Shown here piece after piece: positions 45,541 to 55,416 of a stretch of DNA of 64,000 bases. Origin of the DNA: JBCBAP01 sp038532435 (GTDB taxonomy: Bacteria; Pseudomonadota; Alphaproteobacteria; Rhodobacterales; Rhodobacteraceae); the NCBI GenBank assembly GCA_038532435.1, contig JBCBAP010000006.1, positions 30,963 to 94,962 of the forward strand, read 5' to 3'. The notes below the pieces were generated by a model, which had not been told where the DNA came from, did not search any database, and saw only the letters and a list, made by a program, of their open reading frames with translations. The translations under genes and the position numbers were made by a program. Position 1 is the first letter of the stretch; each line of letters opens with the position of its first letter.

Positions 45541-46767
45541 TCAGAGCGGCCGTCCGGACATGAGTTTCGGCACGTCGCCGGTGAGCCCGGCGGCCTCCCT
45601 CATGAAGGTCCGGCGCAACGGCGCGACACGGTTGACGGCCCCGAGACCGACGTCGCGGAGGTGGCGCAGAACCGGGTTGTCGTTCGAGAACAATCGATTG
45701 AACCCGTCCGTCGCGACCGCAAGCAGGGACGTGTCGAACCGCCGCCACGTCTGATAGCGGTCGAGCACGGGCAAGGTTCCGATGTCCTCCCCCCGCTTGT
45801 GCGCCTCGCTGATCACTTCTGCAAACGCAGCGATGTCCCGAAAACCAAGGTTGAGCCCCTGTCCCGCAATGGGATGGATGCCGTGGGCGGCATCCCCGAC
45901 GAGGGCAATCCGGGGTTTGACGAACCGCTCCGCAAGGGTCAAGCCCAGAGGATAGGCGTAGCGCTGCCCAACGAGAGAGATATCCCCGAGGAAGTCGCCA
46001 AATCGGGGCCGAAGCTCCGCGATGTAGCCCGCATCGTCGAGCGTCATGATCGCCTCGGCCCGGGCGCGACTCTCGGTCCACACGATTGCCGACTGACGAT
46101 CCCGGAGGGGCAGGATGGCAAGCGGTCCGGGCGGCAGAAAGATCTGATGGGCGGTGCCCTCGTGGGGCAGGCTGTGGGCGATAGCGCACACCAGGCTGGT
46201 CTGATCGTAGTCCCACCCGTGACGCCGGATCCCCGCCCGTTCCGCAACACCGCTGCGCCGCCCGTCGCACCCAACGATCACCTTGCCACGGACCGTGCCG
46301 CCATCGGAGAGCGTCACCTCCGCAAAAGCCGGGCCCACCGTCTGACCGGTGACCGTCACCCCGTGGCGCAGGTCGACGTGCGGATTGTCCCGCGCAGCCC
46401 GGTGCAAGGCAAGCCGCAGGTGCCTGTCCTCGACGAGCGCGCCGAAGGGTCCCTCCTCGATCTCCCGATGGTCGAAATGGGCAAACATCGGGGAGACACC
46501 CTGCCCTGCGCGCCCATCGCTCACAACGATGTCGAGGATCGGTTCGGCGACCTCCGCAAGCTGCGGCCAGACGCCGAGCGCGCCCAGCAGGTTCCGCGAG
46601 CCCAGCGCGACCGCGTAGGATCGCCCATCGAAGGGCGGCGCATCGTCCGTCGGCTCCGGTCCCGCATCGAGCACGATGGCCGTGGCACCGGCGAGGCTAC
46701 AGGCCAGAGCGAGCGCCGGGCCCGTAAGCCCCCCGCCCACAACGATGATATCCACATCAAACGACAT
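45541..46767 (-). CDS. ubiH: UbiH/UbiF-type FAD monooxygenase
   Basis: This 408-residue FAD-dependent hydroxylase shows VVGGGLTGPALALACSLAG at the start (ADP-binding), the mid-sequence signature GCDGRRSGVAERAGI (DG motif) and GDAAHGIHPIAGQGLNLGFR near residue 300 (FAD ribityl-binding GD motif). These are diagnostic of the UbiH/UbiF/COQ6 family, which hydroxylates the aromatic ring in ubiquinone synthesis. Which ring position it acts on cannot be told from sequence alone. It is a single gene on the minus strand, converging with the Trm112-like gene. The 230 bp between them contain only a weak short stem (AGCGG...CCGCT). Confidence 0.85.
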   Translation of the reverse strand: MSFDVDIIVVGGGLTGPALALACSLAGATAIVLDAGPEPTDDAPPFDGRSYAVALGSRNLLGALGVWPQLAEVAEPILDIVVSDGRAGQGVSPMFAHFDHREIEEGPFGALVEDRHLRLALHRAARDNPHVDLRHGVTVTGQTVGPAFAEVTLSDGGTVRGKVIVGCDGRRSGVAERAGIRRHGWDYDQTSLVCAIAHSLPHEGTAHQIFLPPGPLAILPLRDRQSAIVWTESRARAEAIMTLDDAGYIAELRPRFGDFLGDISLVGQRYAYPLGLTLAERFVKPRIALVGDAAHGIHPIAGQGLNLGFRDIAAFAEVISEAHKRGEDIGTLPVLDRYQTWRRFDTSLLAVATDGFNRLFSNDNPVLRHLRDVGLGAVNRVAPLRRTFMREAAGLTGDVPKLMSGRPL

Positions 46768-46853
46768 GACCTGAACCTAGTGACGGCCGGCGCGATTGTC
46801 CAAACCGGGAGCAGCGGATACGGTGCGGCTCATCCACGCGGGAGGGTTTGTGT

Positions 46854-48185
46854 ATGAGCGAGTACCGGGAAATGAGTGCGGCCGAACTGGGCCGGGGCAT
46901 CGGCGCGGGCAAGATCGATCCCGTCACCCTGACGGATGCGTTTCTTGCGGCGATCGAAACCCATCCGCACGGGTCCCGCATCTTTGCCCGCCTGACTGCG
47001 GACCGCGCGCGGGCGGAGGCGCAGGCGGCTGCGCACCGGGCGCGAGACGGTGTGCGTCGCGGGCCCCTCGATGGCGTCCCGATCTCCTGGAAAGACCTCT
47101 TTGACACCGCAGGAACCCCGACGGAGGCGGGATCCGCGCTCCTCGCCGGGCGGACCCCCGATGCGGATGCGGAGGTGCTGTCCCGGGCGTCGCGCGCAGG
47201 TCTTGTCTGCCTGGGCAAGACCCACATGACGGAGCTTGCGTTCGCCGGGCTGGGGTACAACCCGATCACAGCAACACCGCCAAATCGCTACGATGCGGAC
47301 CTGCTGCCGGGCGGATCTTCTTCGGGGGCCGCAACCTCCGTCGGCTACGGGCTTGCAGCGATAGGCATCGGGTCGGACACCGGCGGGTCGGTGCGCGTAC
47401 CCTCCGCCTGGAACGATCTAATCGGGCTCAAGACGAGTTCGGGGCTGTTGCCGCTCGACGGCGTCGTGAAGCTCTGTCCGCGCTTTGACACCGTCGGGCC
47501 GCTTGTGCGGACCGTCGAGGACGCGGCCCTGATCCACGGGGTTCTCTCCAACACGCCCGCCCCCGATCTTGCGCAGGCGACACTCCAAGGTACCCGGCTT
47601 CTGGTGCTCGACACCATTGCCCGGGACGGGCTCGACGGCGCCGTTGCAGACGGTGTGCAGGCCGCCATCGAGAAGCTCGCGGCCGCGGGCGCCAGTATTA
47701 CCGAGCGGGCCCTCCCTGCCGTCACAGACGCGATGGACACATCGGGCACGGTATTCTCCACCGAAGCCTACGCGACGTGCGGGGAGCTGATCGAGACCGC
47801 ACCCGAGAAGATGTTCCCCAACGTGCTTGAGCGGTTCCGCGGCGGGCGGGACGTGAGCGCGGTGGCCTACCTGCGCGCGTGGGATCGGCTGCGGACAGCG
47901 CGGGCAGATTACCTCCAGGCAACCTCGGGTTTCGATGCGGTGCTGGTGCCCACCGCACCGACGCTGCCCCCGACCATCGCCGAAGTGGCGGAGGATGCGG
48001 AGGTTTACGCCGCCCGCAACCTCATGGCCCTGCGGAACACCCGGATCGGCAATCTGCTCGACCTCTGCGTCCTGACCCTGCCGACGGGCACGCGCCATGT
48101 CGGGCTTTCGCTCATGGCGCCTCCGTTGCACGAGGCTCGCCTCCTGCGGCTCGGGGCGGCGGCGGAGGCAGCGCTCGCCGCCTAG
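46854..48185 (+). CDS. Amidase-signature family hydrolase
   Basis: This 443-residue enzyme carries the amidase signature with the Ser-Ser-Lys triad: Lys in PISWKDLFDTAGTPT, and the two serines in PGGSSSGAATSVGYG and GSDTGGSVRVPSAW. It hydrolyses an amide such as that of indoleacetamide, nicotinamide or an aryl amide; the substrate cannot be deduced. It is not GatA of the tRNA amidotransferase, since the C-terminal region is shorter and no gatB/gatC is adjacent. GGAGGG precedes ATG 46854. It is divergent from the UbiH-type gene and upstream of an aminotransferase on the same strand. Confidence 0.85.
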   Translation: MSEYREMSAAELGRGIGAGKIDPVTLTDAFLAAIETHPHGSRIFARLTADRARAEAQAAAHRARDGVRRGPLDGVPISWKDLFDTAGTPTEAGSALLAGRTPDADAEVLSRASRAGLVCLGKTHMTELAFAGLGYNPITATPPNRYDADLLPGGSSSGAATSVGYGLAAIGIGSDTGGSVRVPSAWNDLIGLKTSSGLLPLDGVVKLCPRFDTVGPLVRTVEDAALIHGVLSNTPAPDLAQATLQGTRLLVLDTIARDGLDGAVADGVQAAIEKLAAAGASITERALPAVTDAMDTSGTVFSTEAYATCGELIETAPEKMFPNVLERFRGGRDVSAVAYLRAWDRLRTARADYLQATSGFDAVLVPTAPTLPPTIAEVAEDAEVYAARNLMALRNTRIGNLLDLCVLTLPTGTRHVGLSLMAPPLHEARLLRLGAAAEAALAA

Positions 48186-48325
48186 GGACCCGGTGGAGGG
48201 TTGTGGGAGGGCCACACCCCCACCGTCCGAAGCGGCCGAAATGCCCGGTTTTGCTGGACCCGTGACCGCGGGGCGGGGTATCTTCCGTTCAATCGGGGCG
48301 ACAGTTCCCGCAAGACGAGGCACAT

Positions 48326-49534
48326 ATGCAGTTTCCAACGCGGTTTTCCGACCTTCCGGAATACGCCTTTCCCCGCCTGCGCGCGCTCCTTGAGCCGATC
48401 CCGGCCGGGGGGGCGCCGCTTGCGATGTCGCTGGGGGAGCCGCAACACGCGATACCGCCTTTCGTGCCGGAGGTGATGGGCCGCCACAGCGCGACCCTGT
48501 CGAAGTATCCGCCGAACGAGGGTCTGCCGGAGCTGCGCGCTGCCATCGCCGCCTGGATCGCCCGCCGCTACGATGTTCCCATGCCCGACCCGGACCGGCA
48601 CGTCCTGCCGCTCAATGGCACGCGCGAGGGCCTTTTCAACGCCTGCATCGCGCTGAGCCCGGAGACCAAGCAGGGCAAGCGCCCCGTCGTTCTACTGCCC
48701 AACCCGTTTTACCAGTGCTACGCGGTCGCAGCCCTGACCGCAGGGGCGGAGCCGGTCTATGTGCCCGCGGCTGAATCGACCGGGTTCCTTCCAGACTTCA
48801 GTACGGTTCCTCTGGACCTGCTAGAGCGCACGACCGTCGTCTACATGTGCTCCCCATCCAACCCGCAGGGCGCGGTGGCGAGTGCGGCCTACTGGGCCGA
48901 ACTGATCGCACTGGCGGAGCGGCACGACTTTCGCATCTTTGCCGACGAATGTTACTCGGAGATCTATCGCGATGCGCCCCCCCCGGGGGCACTGGCCGCG
49001 GTCGCGCAGGCCTCCGGCGCGGACCCCAACCGGGTGGTTGCCTTCCACTCCCTCTCCAAACGGTCGAACCTTGCGGGATTGCGGTCCGGCTTTGCCGCCT
49101 CGGGTGCGGAGAACATCGCAGCGATGAAGCAGCTGCGGTCCTATGCGGGCGCGCCGTTGCCCATCCCCGCGCAGCACGCCGCTGCAGCCGCTTGGTCCGA
49201 CGAGGATCATGTGATCGCCAACCGCGCGCTCTATCAGGAAAAGTTCGCGCTCGCCGATCGCATCCTGGGGCAAACAGAAGGGTACACGCCCCCACAGGCG
49301 GGCTTCTTCCTCTGGATCAAAGTTCCTGATGGCGAGGCGATGACCCGGATGCTCTGGTCGGACCACGGCGTGCGGGTCCTTCCCGGGAGTTATCTGAGCA
49401 GGGAGAACGATGCCCGGCTGGGCGGCGGCAATCCGGGAACCACATTCATTCGCGCAGCGCTGGTCGCCGAAAAGACCGAGGTTGCGCGCGGGCTCGAGGC
49501 AATGCGGGACTGCCTCGCCCTCAGCCAAGGATAA
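48326..49534 (+). CDS. Class I/II aminotransferase, DapC-like
   Basis: This 402-residue pyridoxal-phosphate enzyme has the class I fold: the start FPRLRALLEPIPAGGAPLAM with SLGEPQH, the substrate/cofactor site YPPNEGLPELRAAIA, NPFYQCY, the cofactor Asp in FRIFADECYSEIY, and the Schiff-base Lys in FHSLSKRSNLAGLRSG. It most resembles N-succinyldiaminopimelate aminotransferases of lysine/peptidoglycan precursor synthesis, but related enzymes use other amino acids, so no symbol is given. It ends 4 bp before FtsK and is probably co-transcribed with it. Confidence 0.8.
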   Translation: MQFPTRFSDLPEYAFPRLRALLEPIPAGGAPLAMSLGEPQHAIPPFVPEVMGRHSATLSKYPPNEGLPELRAAIAAWIARRYDVPMPDPDRHVLPLNGTREGLFNACIALSPETKQGKRPVVLLPNPFYQCYAVAALTAGAEPVYVPAAESTGFLPDFSTVPLDLLERTTVVYMCSPSNPQGAVASAAYWAELIALAERHDFRIFADECYSEIYRDAPPPGALAAVAQASGADPNRVVAFHSLSKRSNLAGLRSGFAASGAENIAAMKQLRSYAGAPLPIPAQHAAAAAWSDEDHVIANRALYQEKFALADRILGQTEGYTPPQAGFFLWIKVPDGEAMTRMLWSDHGVRVLPGSYLSRENDARLGGGNPGTTFIRAALVAEKTEVARGLEAMRDCLALSQG

Positions 49535-49538
49535 CCGC

Positions 49539-52148
49539 ATGGCCTTCTTCTCAAGCAGCAAAAGCCACGATCCCCTGATGGAACAGACGACCCGCAGCTT
49601 CATCGGGAAGCGTGGGACGCAGGCGATCGGGGTGGCAACGTTCCTTCTTGGCCTGCTCGCGTTCGGGGTCTTGTGGACTTACAACCCCAACGACCCGTCC
49701 CCGTTCAACGCGGTTGACCGCGCGCCGACGAACCTGATGGGCGGCCCTGGGGCCGCACTGGCGGAGCTGCTCACCCGGTTCATCGGCTGGGCCGCCTGGG
49801 GCATCCCCGCGACCCTGCTGGTCTGGGGCGCTCGGCTGACGGTGCTGCGGGGGGAGGAACGGGTCGTGACCCGCCTCGTTCTCGCGCCGCTTGCCATCGC
49901 GGTGGGCGCGATCTTTGCCTCCACCCACCTGCCGCCGACGACATGGCTGCCGGACACCGGGCTTGGCGGGGTGTTCGGCGATCAGGCCCTGCTCGGGCTC
50001 TTCCGCCTCGTGCCCCTCGATCTGGGGCTGGCGATGCTGGTCCTTTCCGTCGGCCTCGCGCTCGGCACGCTCCTCCTCGGTGCGTTGGCGTTGGGCGTCG
50101 ACGGGCGGGAGGCGGGGTGGCTGTGGGGCCAGTTCTGGCACGGACTCAAGCGGGTGGCACTGGGTCTTCTTGCGCTCCTCGCCCTTGCCTGGTCCGGTCG
50201 CGGCGCGCTGAAAAAGCTGAAGCGGGCACCCCGGGCGGAACCGACCGAGACCCGTGCATCCCGGGTCGATCCCGGCTTCGCCAACCGCGTCGCACGGAAG
50301 GTGGCCGAAGCGGACAATGGCGAGGCGCCGGAGCCAAGCAGCGATCGCCTGATGGCACGGATCACTGCCGCCGTGCAGGCCCGATCCGAACCGCCAGTGT
50401 CCGAGCCCCTGCCGGATCCGGACCTGCCGCCGCTCGACGAGCCACCCGCGCCCCCGTCCTTCGACACGCCCGAGCAGACGCTCGCGCCGCAACCGTTGCC
50501 GGACGATCTGCACGACCCAGTCGAAAGCATCGAACGGCAGCCAAAGCCTATCGTCGCCCACCCTCCGCGCCGCGCCCCGCAGAAAAGCCAGCGCGCGAGG
50601 GCGGAGGAGCAGCCCCAGCTCTTCGGTGATGCGCAGGGTGAATTCGAACTGCCACCCCTTTCGCTGCTCGCCAACCCGATCAATATCGAGCGCAGCTATC
50701 TCAGCGATGACGCGCTCGAGGCCAATGCGCGGCTGCTCGAAAACGTGCTCGACGATTACGGCATCCGGGGAGAGATCGTTTCCGTCCGGCCCGGTCCGGT
50801 TGTCACGATGTACGAGCTGGAACCGGCGCCGGGCCTCAAGGCGTCCCGCGTGATCGGCCTCGCAGACGATATCGCACGTTCGATGTCCGCGCTCGCCGCC
50901 CGTGTCTCGACCGTGCCGGGCCGTTCGATCATCGGGATCGAGCTGCCGAACGACGCGCGGGAAAAAGTCCTCCTGCGTGAGATCCTGTCCGCGAAGGGCT
51001 ACGGCGACAGCAACCACTCCCTGCCCCTCGCGCTTGGCAAGGATATCGGCGGGGAGCCGGTGGTCGCGAACCTCGCCCGGATGCCCCACCTGCTCATCGC
51101 GGGGACGACCGGCTCCGGTAAGTCGGTGGCCATCAACACGATGATCCTGAGCCTCCTTTACCGCCTGACGCCGGAGGAGTGCCGCCTGATCATGATCGAT
51201 CCAAAGATGCTGGAGCTCAGCGTCTATGACGGCATCCCGCACCTGCTCTCCCCCGTCGTCACCGATCCGAAGAAGGCAGTCGTCGCCCTTAAGTGGGTCG
51301 TCGCGGAGATGGAAGAGCGCTACCGCAAGATGTCCAAGATGGGCGTGCGCAACATCGACGGCTACAACAGTCGAGTGGCCGACGCGCTCGCGAAGGGGGA
51401 GGCCTTCACCCGCACGGTGCAGACAGGCTTCGACGAGGACACCGGCGAGCCGATGTTCGAAACCGAGGAATTCGCACCGGAAAAGATGCCGTTCATCGTG
51501 GTGATCGTCGACGAGATGGCGGATCTGATGATGGTCGCGGGCAAGGAGATCGAGGCCTGCATCCAGCGCCTCGCGCAGATGGCCCGCGCCTCCGGCATCC
51601 ACCTCATCATGGCGACCCAGCGCCCGTCCGTTGACGTGATCACCGGGACGATCAAGGCGAACTTCCCGACCCGCATTTCGTTCCAGGTGACATCCAAGGT
51701 CGACAGCCGGACGATCCTGGGCGAGATGGGCGCGGAACAACTCCTCGGCATGGGCGACATGCTCCATATGGCGGGCGGCGGCCGGATCACCCGGGTCCAC
51801 GGCCCCTTCGTCTCTGACGAGGAGGTGGAGGAGATCGTGAACCACCTCAAGGCACTTGGCGCGCCCGAGTATGTTGCCGGCGTGACCGACGGGCCGGATG
51901 ACGATACCGAAAGCGACATCGACCTTGTCCTGGGCCTTGGCGGAAACACCGGTTCCGAGGATGCACTCTACGATCAAGCCGTTGCCATCGTGGCGCGGGA
52001 TCGCAAGTGCTCCACCTCCTACATCCAGCGCAAGCTTGCCATCGGCTATAACAAGGCAGCACGCCTCGTGGAGCAGATGGAGGAGAACGGCGTCGTCACC
52101 CCCGCCAATAAGGTGGGCAAGCGCGAAATTCTCGTGCCGGAGATGTGA
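49539..52148 (+). CDS. ftsK: DNA translocase FtsK
   Basis: This 869-residue protein has an N-terminal membrane region of about four helices (GVATFLLGLLAFGVLW and later hydrophobic stretches), a Pro/Glu-rich linker (about residues 220-380), and the motor domain with Walker A AGTTGSGKSVAINTM and Walker B FIVVIVDEMADLM. A C-terminal winged-helix gamma domain (CSTSYIQRKLAIGYNKAARL) binds KOPS sequences. FtsK anchors at the division septum, pumps chromosomal DNA and activates XerCD at dif. The linker is short compared with enterobacterial FtsK, as usual in Alphaproteobacteria. The start at 49539 follows the aminotransferase stop by 4 bp. Confidence 0.97.
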   Translation: MAFFSSSKSHDPLMEQTTRSFIGKRGTQAIGVATFLLGLLAFGVLWTYNPNDPSPFNAVDRAPTNLMGGPGAALAELLTRFIGWAAWGIPATLLVWGARLTVLRGEERVVTRLVLAPLAIAVGAIFASTHLPPTTWLPDTGLGGVFGDQALLGLFRLVPLDLGLAMLVLSVGLALGTLLLGALALGVDGREAGWLWGQFWHGLKRVALGLLALLALAWSGRGALKKLKRAPRAEPTETRASRVDPGFANRVARKVAEADNGEAPEPSSDRLMARITAAVQARSEPPVSEPLPDPDLPPLDEPPAPPSFDTPEQTLAPQPLPDDLHDPVESIERQPKPIVAHPPRRAPQKSQRARAEEQPQLFGDAQGEFELPPLSLLANPINIERSYLSDDALEANARLLENVLDDYGIRGEIVSVRPGPVVTMYELEPAPGLKASRVIGLADDIARSMSALAARVSTVPGRSIIGIELPNDAREKVLLREILSAKGYGDSNHSLPLALGKDIGGEPVVANLARMPHLLIAGTTGSGKSVAINTMILSLLYRLTPEECRLIMIDPKMLELSVYDGIPHLLSPVVTDPKKAVVALKWVVAEMEERYRKMSKMGVRNIDGYNSRVADALAKGEAFTRTVQTGFDEDTGEPMFETEEFAPEKMPFIVVIVDEMADLMMVAGKEIEACIQRLAQMARASGIHLIMATQRPSVDVITGTIKANFPTRISFQVTSKVDSRTILGEMGAEQLLGMGDMLHMAGGGRITRVHGPFVSDEEVEEIVNHLKALGAPEYVAGVTDGPDDDTESDIDLVLGLGGNTGSEDALYDQAVAIVARDRKCSTSYIQRKLAIGYNKAARLVEQMEENGVVTPANKVGKREILVPEM

Positions 52149-52264
52149 CAGCCCGGTGGCGCTGATCTCGGGACGGTTTGACCCAGTCAAACTGAGCCCC
52201 ACCCCCTTTTCTTCGCCCGGTGCCCCTATACTCTGGGGTGGGGCGAAACCGAGGATCTGCGACG

Positions 52265-52915
52265 ATGAAGGACGCGGTCGACCACCTGACCGAGGCGCTT
52301 GAAGCGGCCTATCTGGAGCATGCGGAAGGCCCCGACGGGGCCCACGACGTGCACCATGCGCGCAGGGTCTGGACCAACGCCCGCCGCATCGCGGAGGAGG
52401 AGGGAACCGGGGACCTGCGCATCATTGCTGCTGCCGCCTACCTCCACGATCTTGTCAACCTGCGTAAGGATGCGCCCGACCGACACCGCGCCTCTGCCCA
52501 ATCCGGGGCGAAGGCCTCCCGGGTGCTTGCGGAGCTCGGGTTTTCGGAGGAGGAGATCGAGGGTGCCCGCCATGCGATCCGCTCGCACAGCTACTCCGCC
52601 GGTATCCCGCCCGAGACACCGGAGGCGCGGATTGTCCAGGACGCGGACCGTCTGGAGTCCCTCGGTGCACTCGGTCTCGCCCGGGCGTTCCATGTGGGCG
52701 GGGTGCTTGGGCGCGGCCTGCTCGATGGGGAGGATCCGTTCGCCCGCCGCCGTCCGCTCGACGAGGTCGCCTACTCGCTCGACCATTTCCAGAGCAAGCT
52801 TCTCAAACTGCCGGAGAAGTTCCAGACCGCATCGGGTCGCCGCATGGCGCTGGAGCGTGCGCGGGTCCTGCAGGATTTCCTCCAGACCCTGCGCACCGAG
52901 TTGATGGTGGAGTGA
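52265..52915 (+). CDS. HD-domain phosphohydrolase (YedJ-like)
   Basis: This 216-residue protein has the HD metal-binding pattern: H in DGAHDVHHARRVW, the HD pair in IIAAAAYLHDLVNL, H in ARHAIRSHSYSAG and D in ARIVQDADRLESLGALGLAR. These place it in the YedJ-like branch of HD hydrolases, which act on phosphomonoesters or nucleotides; the substrate is unknown. The ATG at 52265 is chosen; an upstream in-frame start at 52220 lacks a ribosome site. It ends 5 bp before the RidA gene, suggesting co-transcription. Confidence 0.85.
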   Translation: MKDAVDHLTEALEAAYLEHAEGPDGAHDVHHARRVWTNARRIAEEEGTGDLRIIAAAAYLHDLVNLRKDAPDRHRASAQSGAKASRVLAELGFSEEEIEGARHAIRSHSYSAGIPPETPEARIVQDADRLESLGALGLARAFHVGGVLGRGLLDGEDPFARRRPLDEVAYSLDHFQSKLLKLPEKFQTASGRRMALERARVLQDFLQTLRTELMVE

Positions 52916-52920
52916 GCCCG

Positions 52921-53316
52921 ATGGCAAAGCGCGTGATCATCCCGAAAGGGTCCGAGGCCGCGGTGCGTGAGCTGAAGATGTCCCCGGCCGTTGTCGCGGG
53001 CGATCACATCTACCTGACGGGCGTGACCGGCAGCGGCCCCGACGGCGCCATGCCGGAGGAACCGGAGGCGCAGTTTCGCGCCGCGTTTCGCAAGATCGGC
53101 GCGGTGTTGCGGGAGGCGGGCCTCGACTTCGACGCGGTGGTGGAGATGACGAGCTATCACTTGTCCCTGCGGGATCACTTCCCGCTCTTCGACACGGTGC
53201 GACTGGAGATCTTCGAAGCGCCATATCCCGCCTGGACAGCGGTCGAGGTGGCAGGCCTCCGACGTCCCGGCGCGCTCGTTGAAATCAGGATCGTGGCACA
53301 ACAGCCGACACGCTAG
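52921..53316 (+). CDS. RidA family (YjgF/YER057c) protein
   Basis: This 131-residue protein has the RidA fold with DHIYLTGVTGSGPDG at the start, FRKIGAVLREAGLDFDAVVE in the middle, and AWTAVEVAGLRRPGALVEIR at the end. The arginine in LRRPGALVEI corresponds to the conserved substrate-binding Arg. RidA enzymes hydrolyse reactive enamine/imine intermediates from amino acid metabolism. It is downstream of the HD hydrolase and convergent with the sulfate-activation gene. Confidence 0.85.
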   Translation: MAKRVIIPKGSEAAVRELKMSPAVVAGDHIYLTGVTGSGPDGAMPEEPEAQFRAAFRKIGAVLREAGLDFDAVVEMTSYHLSLRDHFPLFDTVRLEIFEAPYPAWTAVEVAGLRRPGALVEIRIVAQQPTR

Positions 53317-53368
53317 GTGAGCAGACACCTCAAAGCCCGCGGGCGACCCTTCCGAGAGGGGTTTCCAC

Positions 53369-53397
53369 AAAAAAGGGCCCCGCGTGCGGAGCCCTTT
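53369..53397 (-). terminator. Terminator for the sulfate-activation gene
   Basis: On the minus strand AAAGGGCTCC pairs with GGGGCCCTTT around a 6-nt loop, followed by T residues. It lies 19 bp downstream of the stop at 53416. On the plus strand it could weakly end the RidA transcript as well. Confidence 0.85.
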
Positions 53398-53415
53398 GTC
53401 TAGCGCGAGAAACAA

Positions 53416-55122
53416 TCAGGCTGCGATCAGACCCATCGCCTCCAGCTTCAGGATCACCTGCTGGGCGCAGAAATCGACGTCCGTACCTTCGGTGTCGAGG
53501 CGCAGTTCGGGGCTATCGGGCACCTCGTAAGGGTCTGAGATCCCGGTGAATTCCTTGATCTTGCCTTCCCGCGCAAGCTTGTAGAGGCCCTTGCGGTCGC
53601 GACGCTCGCATTCCTCGATGCTTGTCGCGACATGCACCTCGACGAAGGCGCCGAAGCTTTCGATATCCTCACGCACCGCCCGCCGGGTTGCGGTGTAGGG
53701 CGCGATGGGCGCACAGATCGCGATGCCGCCGTTCTTGGTGATTTCCGAGGCGACATAACCGATGCGGCGGATGTTGAGATCCCGGTGCTCCTTGGAAAAG
53801 CCAAGCTCGGAGCTGAGGTTTTTCCGCACGATGTCCCCGTCGAGCAGCGTCACCGGGCGTCCACCCATCTCCATCAGCTTGACCATCACCGCGTTCGCGA
53901 TGGTCGATTTACCGGAGCCGGAGAAGCCCGTGAAGAACACGGTGAAGCCCTGCTTGGACCGGGGCGGCTTCGTCCGGCGCAGCTCCTCCACCACCTCCGG
54001 GAAGGAGAACCATTCGGGGATGTCGAGCCCCTCGGCCAGACGCCGCCGCAGCTCGGTGCCGGAGATGTTGAGGACCGTCAGCCCCTCTTCCACCTCGTCG
54101 GCAGGGAAGTACTGGGCACGTTCCTGCACGTAGACCATGTGCTTGAAGGGCACCATCTCGATGCCGATCTCCTCCTGATGCTCCAAAAACAGGTCTTGCG
54201 CATCGTAGGGGCCGTAAAAGTCCTCACCGGCGGAGTTCTTGCCCGGGCCGGCATGGTCCCGCCCCACGATGAAGTGGGTACAGCCGTGGTTCTTCCGGAT
54301 GATCCCGTGCCACACGGCCTCCCGCGGGCCCGCCATGCGCATGGCAAGGTTCAGGAGCGACATGGATGTGGTGGCGGAAGGGTACTTGTCGAGCACCGCC
54401 TCGTAGCAGCGCACGCGGGTGAAATGATCGATGTCGCCCGGCTTCGTCATGCCCACGATCGGATGGATGAGCAGGTTGGCCTGCGCTTCCTTGGCCGCCC
54501 GGAATGTAAGCTCCTGGTGGGCCCGGTGGAGCGGGTTGCGGGTCTGGAACGCGACAACCCGGCGCCAGCCCATTTTCCGGAAGTAGGCGCGCAGCTCGTT
54601 CGGCGTGTCCCGGCGGGCGCGATAATCATAGTGAATCGGCTGTTGGATGCCGGTGATCGGCCCACCCAGGTAAACGTTGCCTGCATGGTTGTGCAGGTAG
54701 TTGACCGCCGGATGCGCCAGATCATCCGCGCCAAAGACCATTTCGGCTTCCTTGGCCTTGTTCGGCACCCATTTGTCAGAGACCGAGAGGATCGCGAGGA
54801 TCACGCCCTCCTGATCGCGCAGCGCGATGTCCTGCCCCGCCTCAACCTTCTCGGCGAAGGCATCGGAGACGTCGAGGGTGATCGGCATCGGCCAGAGCGA
54901 TCCGTCCGCGAGCCGCATGTTGTCAACGACGCTGTCGTAGTCTTCCTCACCCAGAAAGCCCTTCAGCGGGTTGAAGCCGCCATTCATCAGCAGTTCCAAA
55001 TCGCAGATCTGGCGTGGCGTCAGGTCCCAGGAGGGCAGTTCCCCGGCATCGGTCTTCAGTTTCGCCGCGCTGTCGGACGATACGTAGAGTTCTGGAACGG
55101 GAGCATGATTTGTGAACGTCAT
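53416..55122 (-). CDS. Bifunctional ATP sulfurylase/APS kinase
   Basis: This 568-residue fusion has ATP sulfurylase first (PUA-like start LPSWDLTPRQICDLELLMNG; active site QTRNPLHRAHQ and GRDHAGPG) and APS kinase last (P-loop GFSGSGKST, DGDIVRKNLSSELGFSKEHR). It makes APS from sulfate and ATP, then PAPS, the first steps of assimilatory sulfate use, in the cytoplasm. The same fused arrangement is found in many Alphaproteobacteria. ATG 55122 is chosen; a TTG at 55134 would add four residues. It is an isolated minus-strand gene with its own terminator. Confidence 0.95.
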   Translation of the reverse strand: MTFTNHAPVPELYVSSDSAAKLKTDAGELPSWDLTPRQICDLELLMNGGFNPLKGFLGEEDYDSVVDNMRLADGSLWPMPITLDVSDAFAEKVEAGQDIALRDQEGVILAILSVSDKWVPNKAKEAEMVFGADDLAHPAVNYLHNHAGNVYLGGPITGIQQPIHYDYRARRDTPNELRAYFRKMGWRRVVAFQTRNPLHRAHQELTFRAAKEAQANLLIHPIVGMTKPGDIDHFTRVRCYEAVLDKYPSATTSMSLLNLAMRMAGPREAVWHGIIRKNHGCTHFIVGRDHAGPGKNSAGEDFYGPYDAQDLFLEHQEEIGIEMVPFKHMVYVQERAQYFPADEVEEGLTVLNISGTELRRRLAEGLDIPEWFSFPEVVEELRRTKPPRSKQGFTVFFTGFSGSGKSTIANAVMVKLMEMGGRPVTLLDGDIVRKNLSSELGFSKEHRDLNIRRIGYVASEITKNGGIAICAPIAPYTATRRAVREDIESFGAFVEVHVATSIEECERRDRKGLYKLAREGKIKEFTGISDPYEVPDSPELRLDTEGTDVDFCAQQVILKLEAMGLIAA

Positions 55123-55416
55123 GAGATTGTCCAACTGGTGTGAGAGGGCTTCGGCGGGCCGAACGGGACGTTATTTCGCGGCTGCGGTATAAACCGGCAA
55201 CCCGCGCAGGCGCAAGATGCGCAAATGGGAGCCAGCCATGCACGTAGCGCCCGGGAGCCTGTCAGATACCAAGAGCAAAGACCGAATGCAGTGGTGTCGC
55301 GTCATCATGCACGCTCTGCGCGGCACAATGACGGCGTGGCGAAAATAGCAGGCGAGGGACGACTGAGCGTATCGGAACAAGCCGGCAGGCTTGCTCCATC
55401 GGTCAACGGGGCGGCA

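Noticed and set aside
49551..52202. 883-codon minus-strand frame opposite ftsK
   Set aside because: It mirrors the ftsK reading frame and has no domain or ribosome site.
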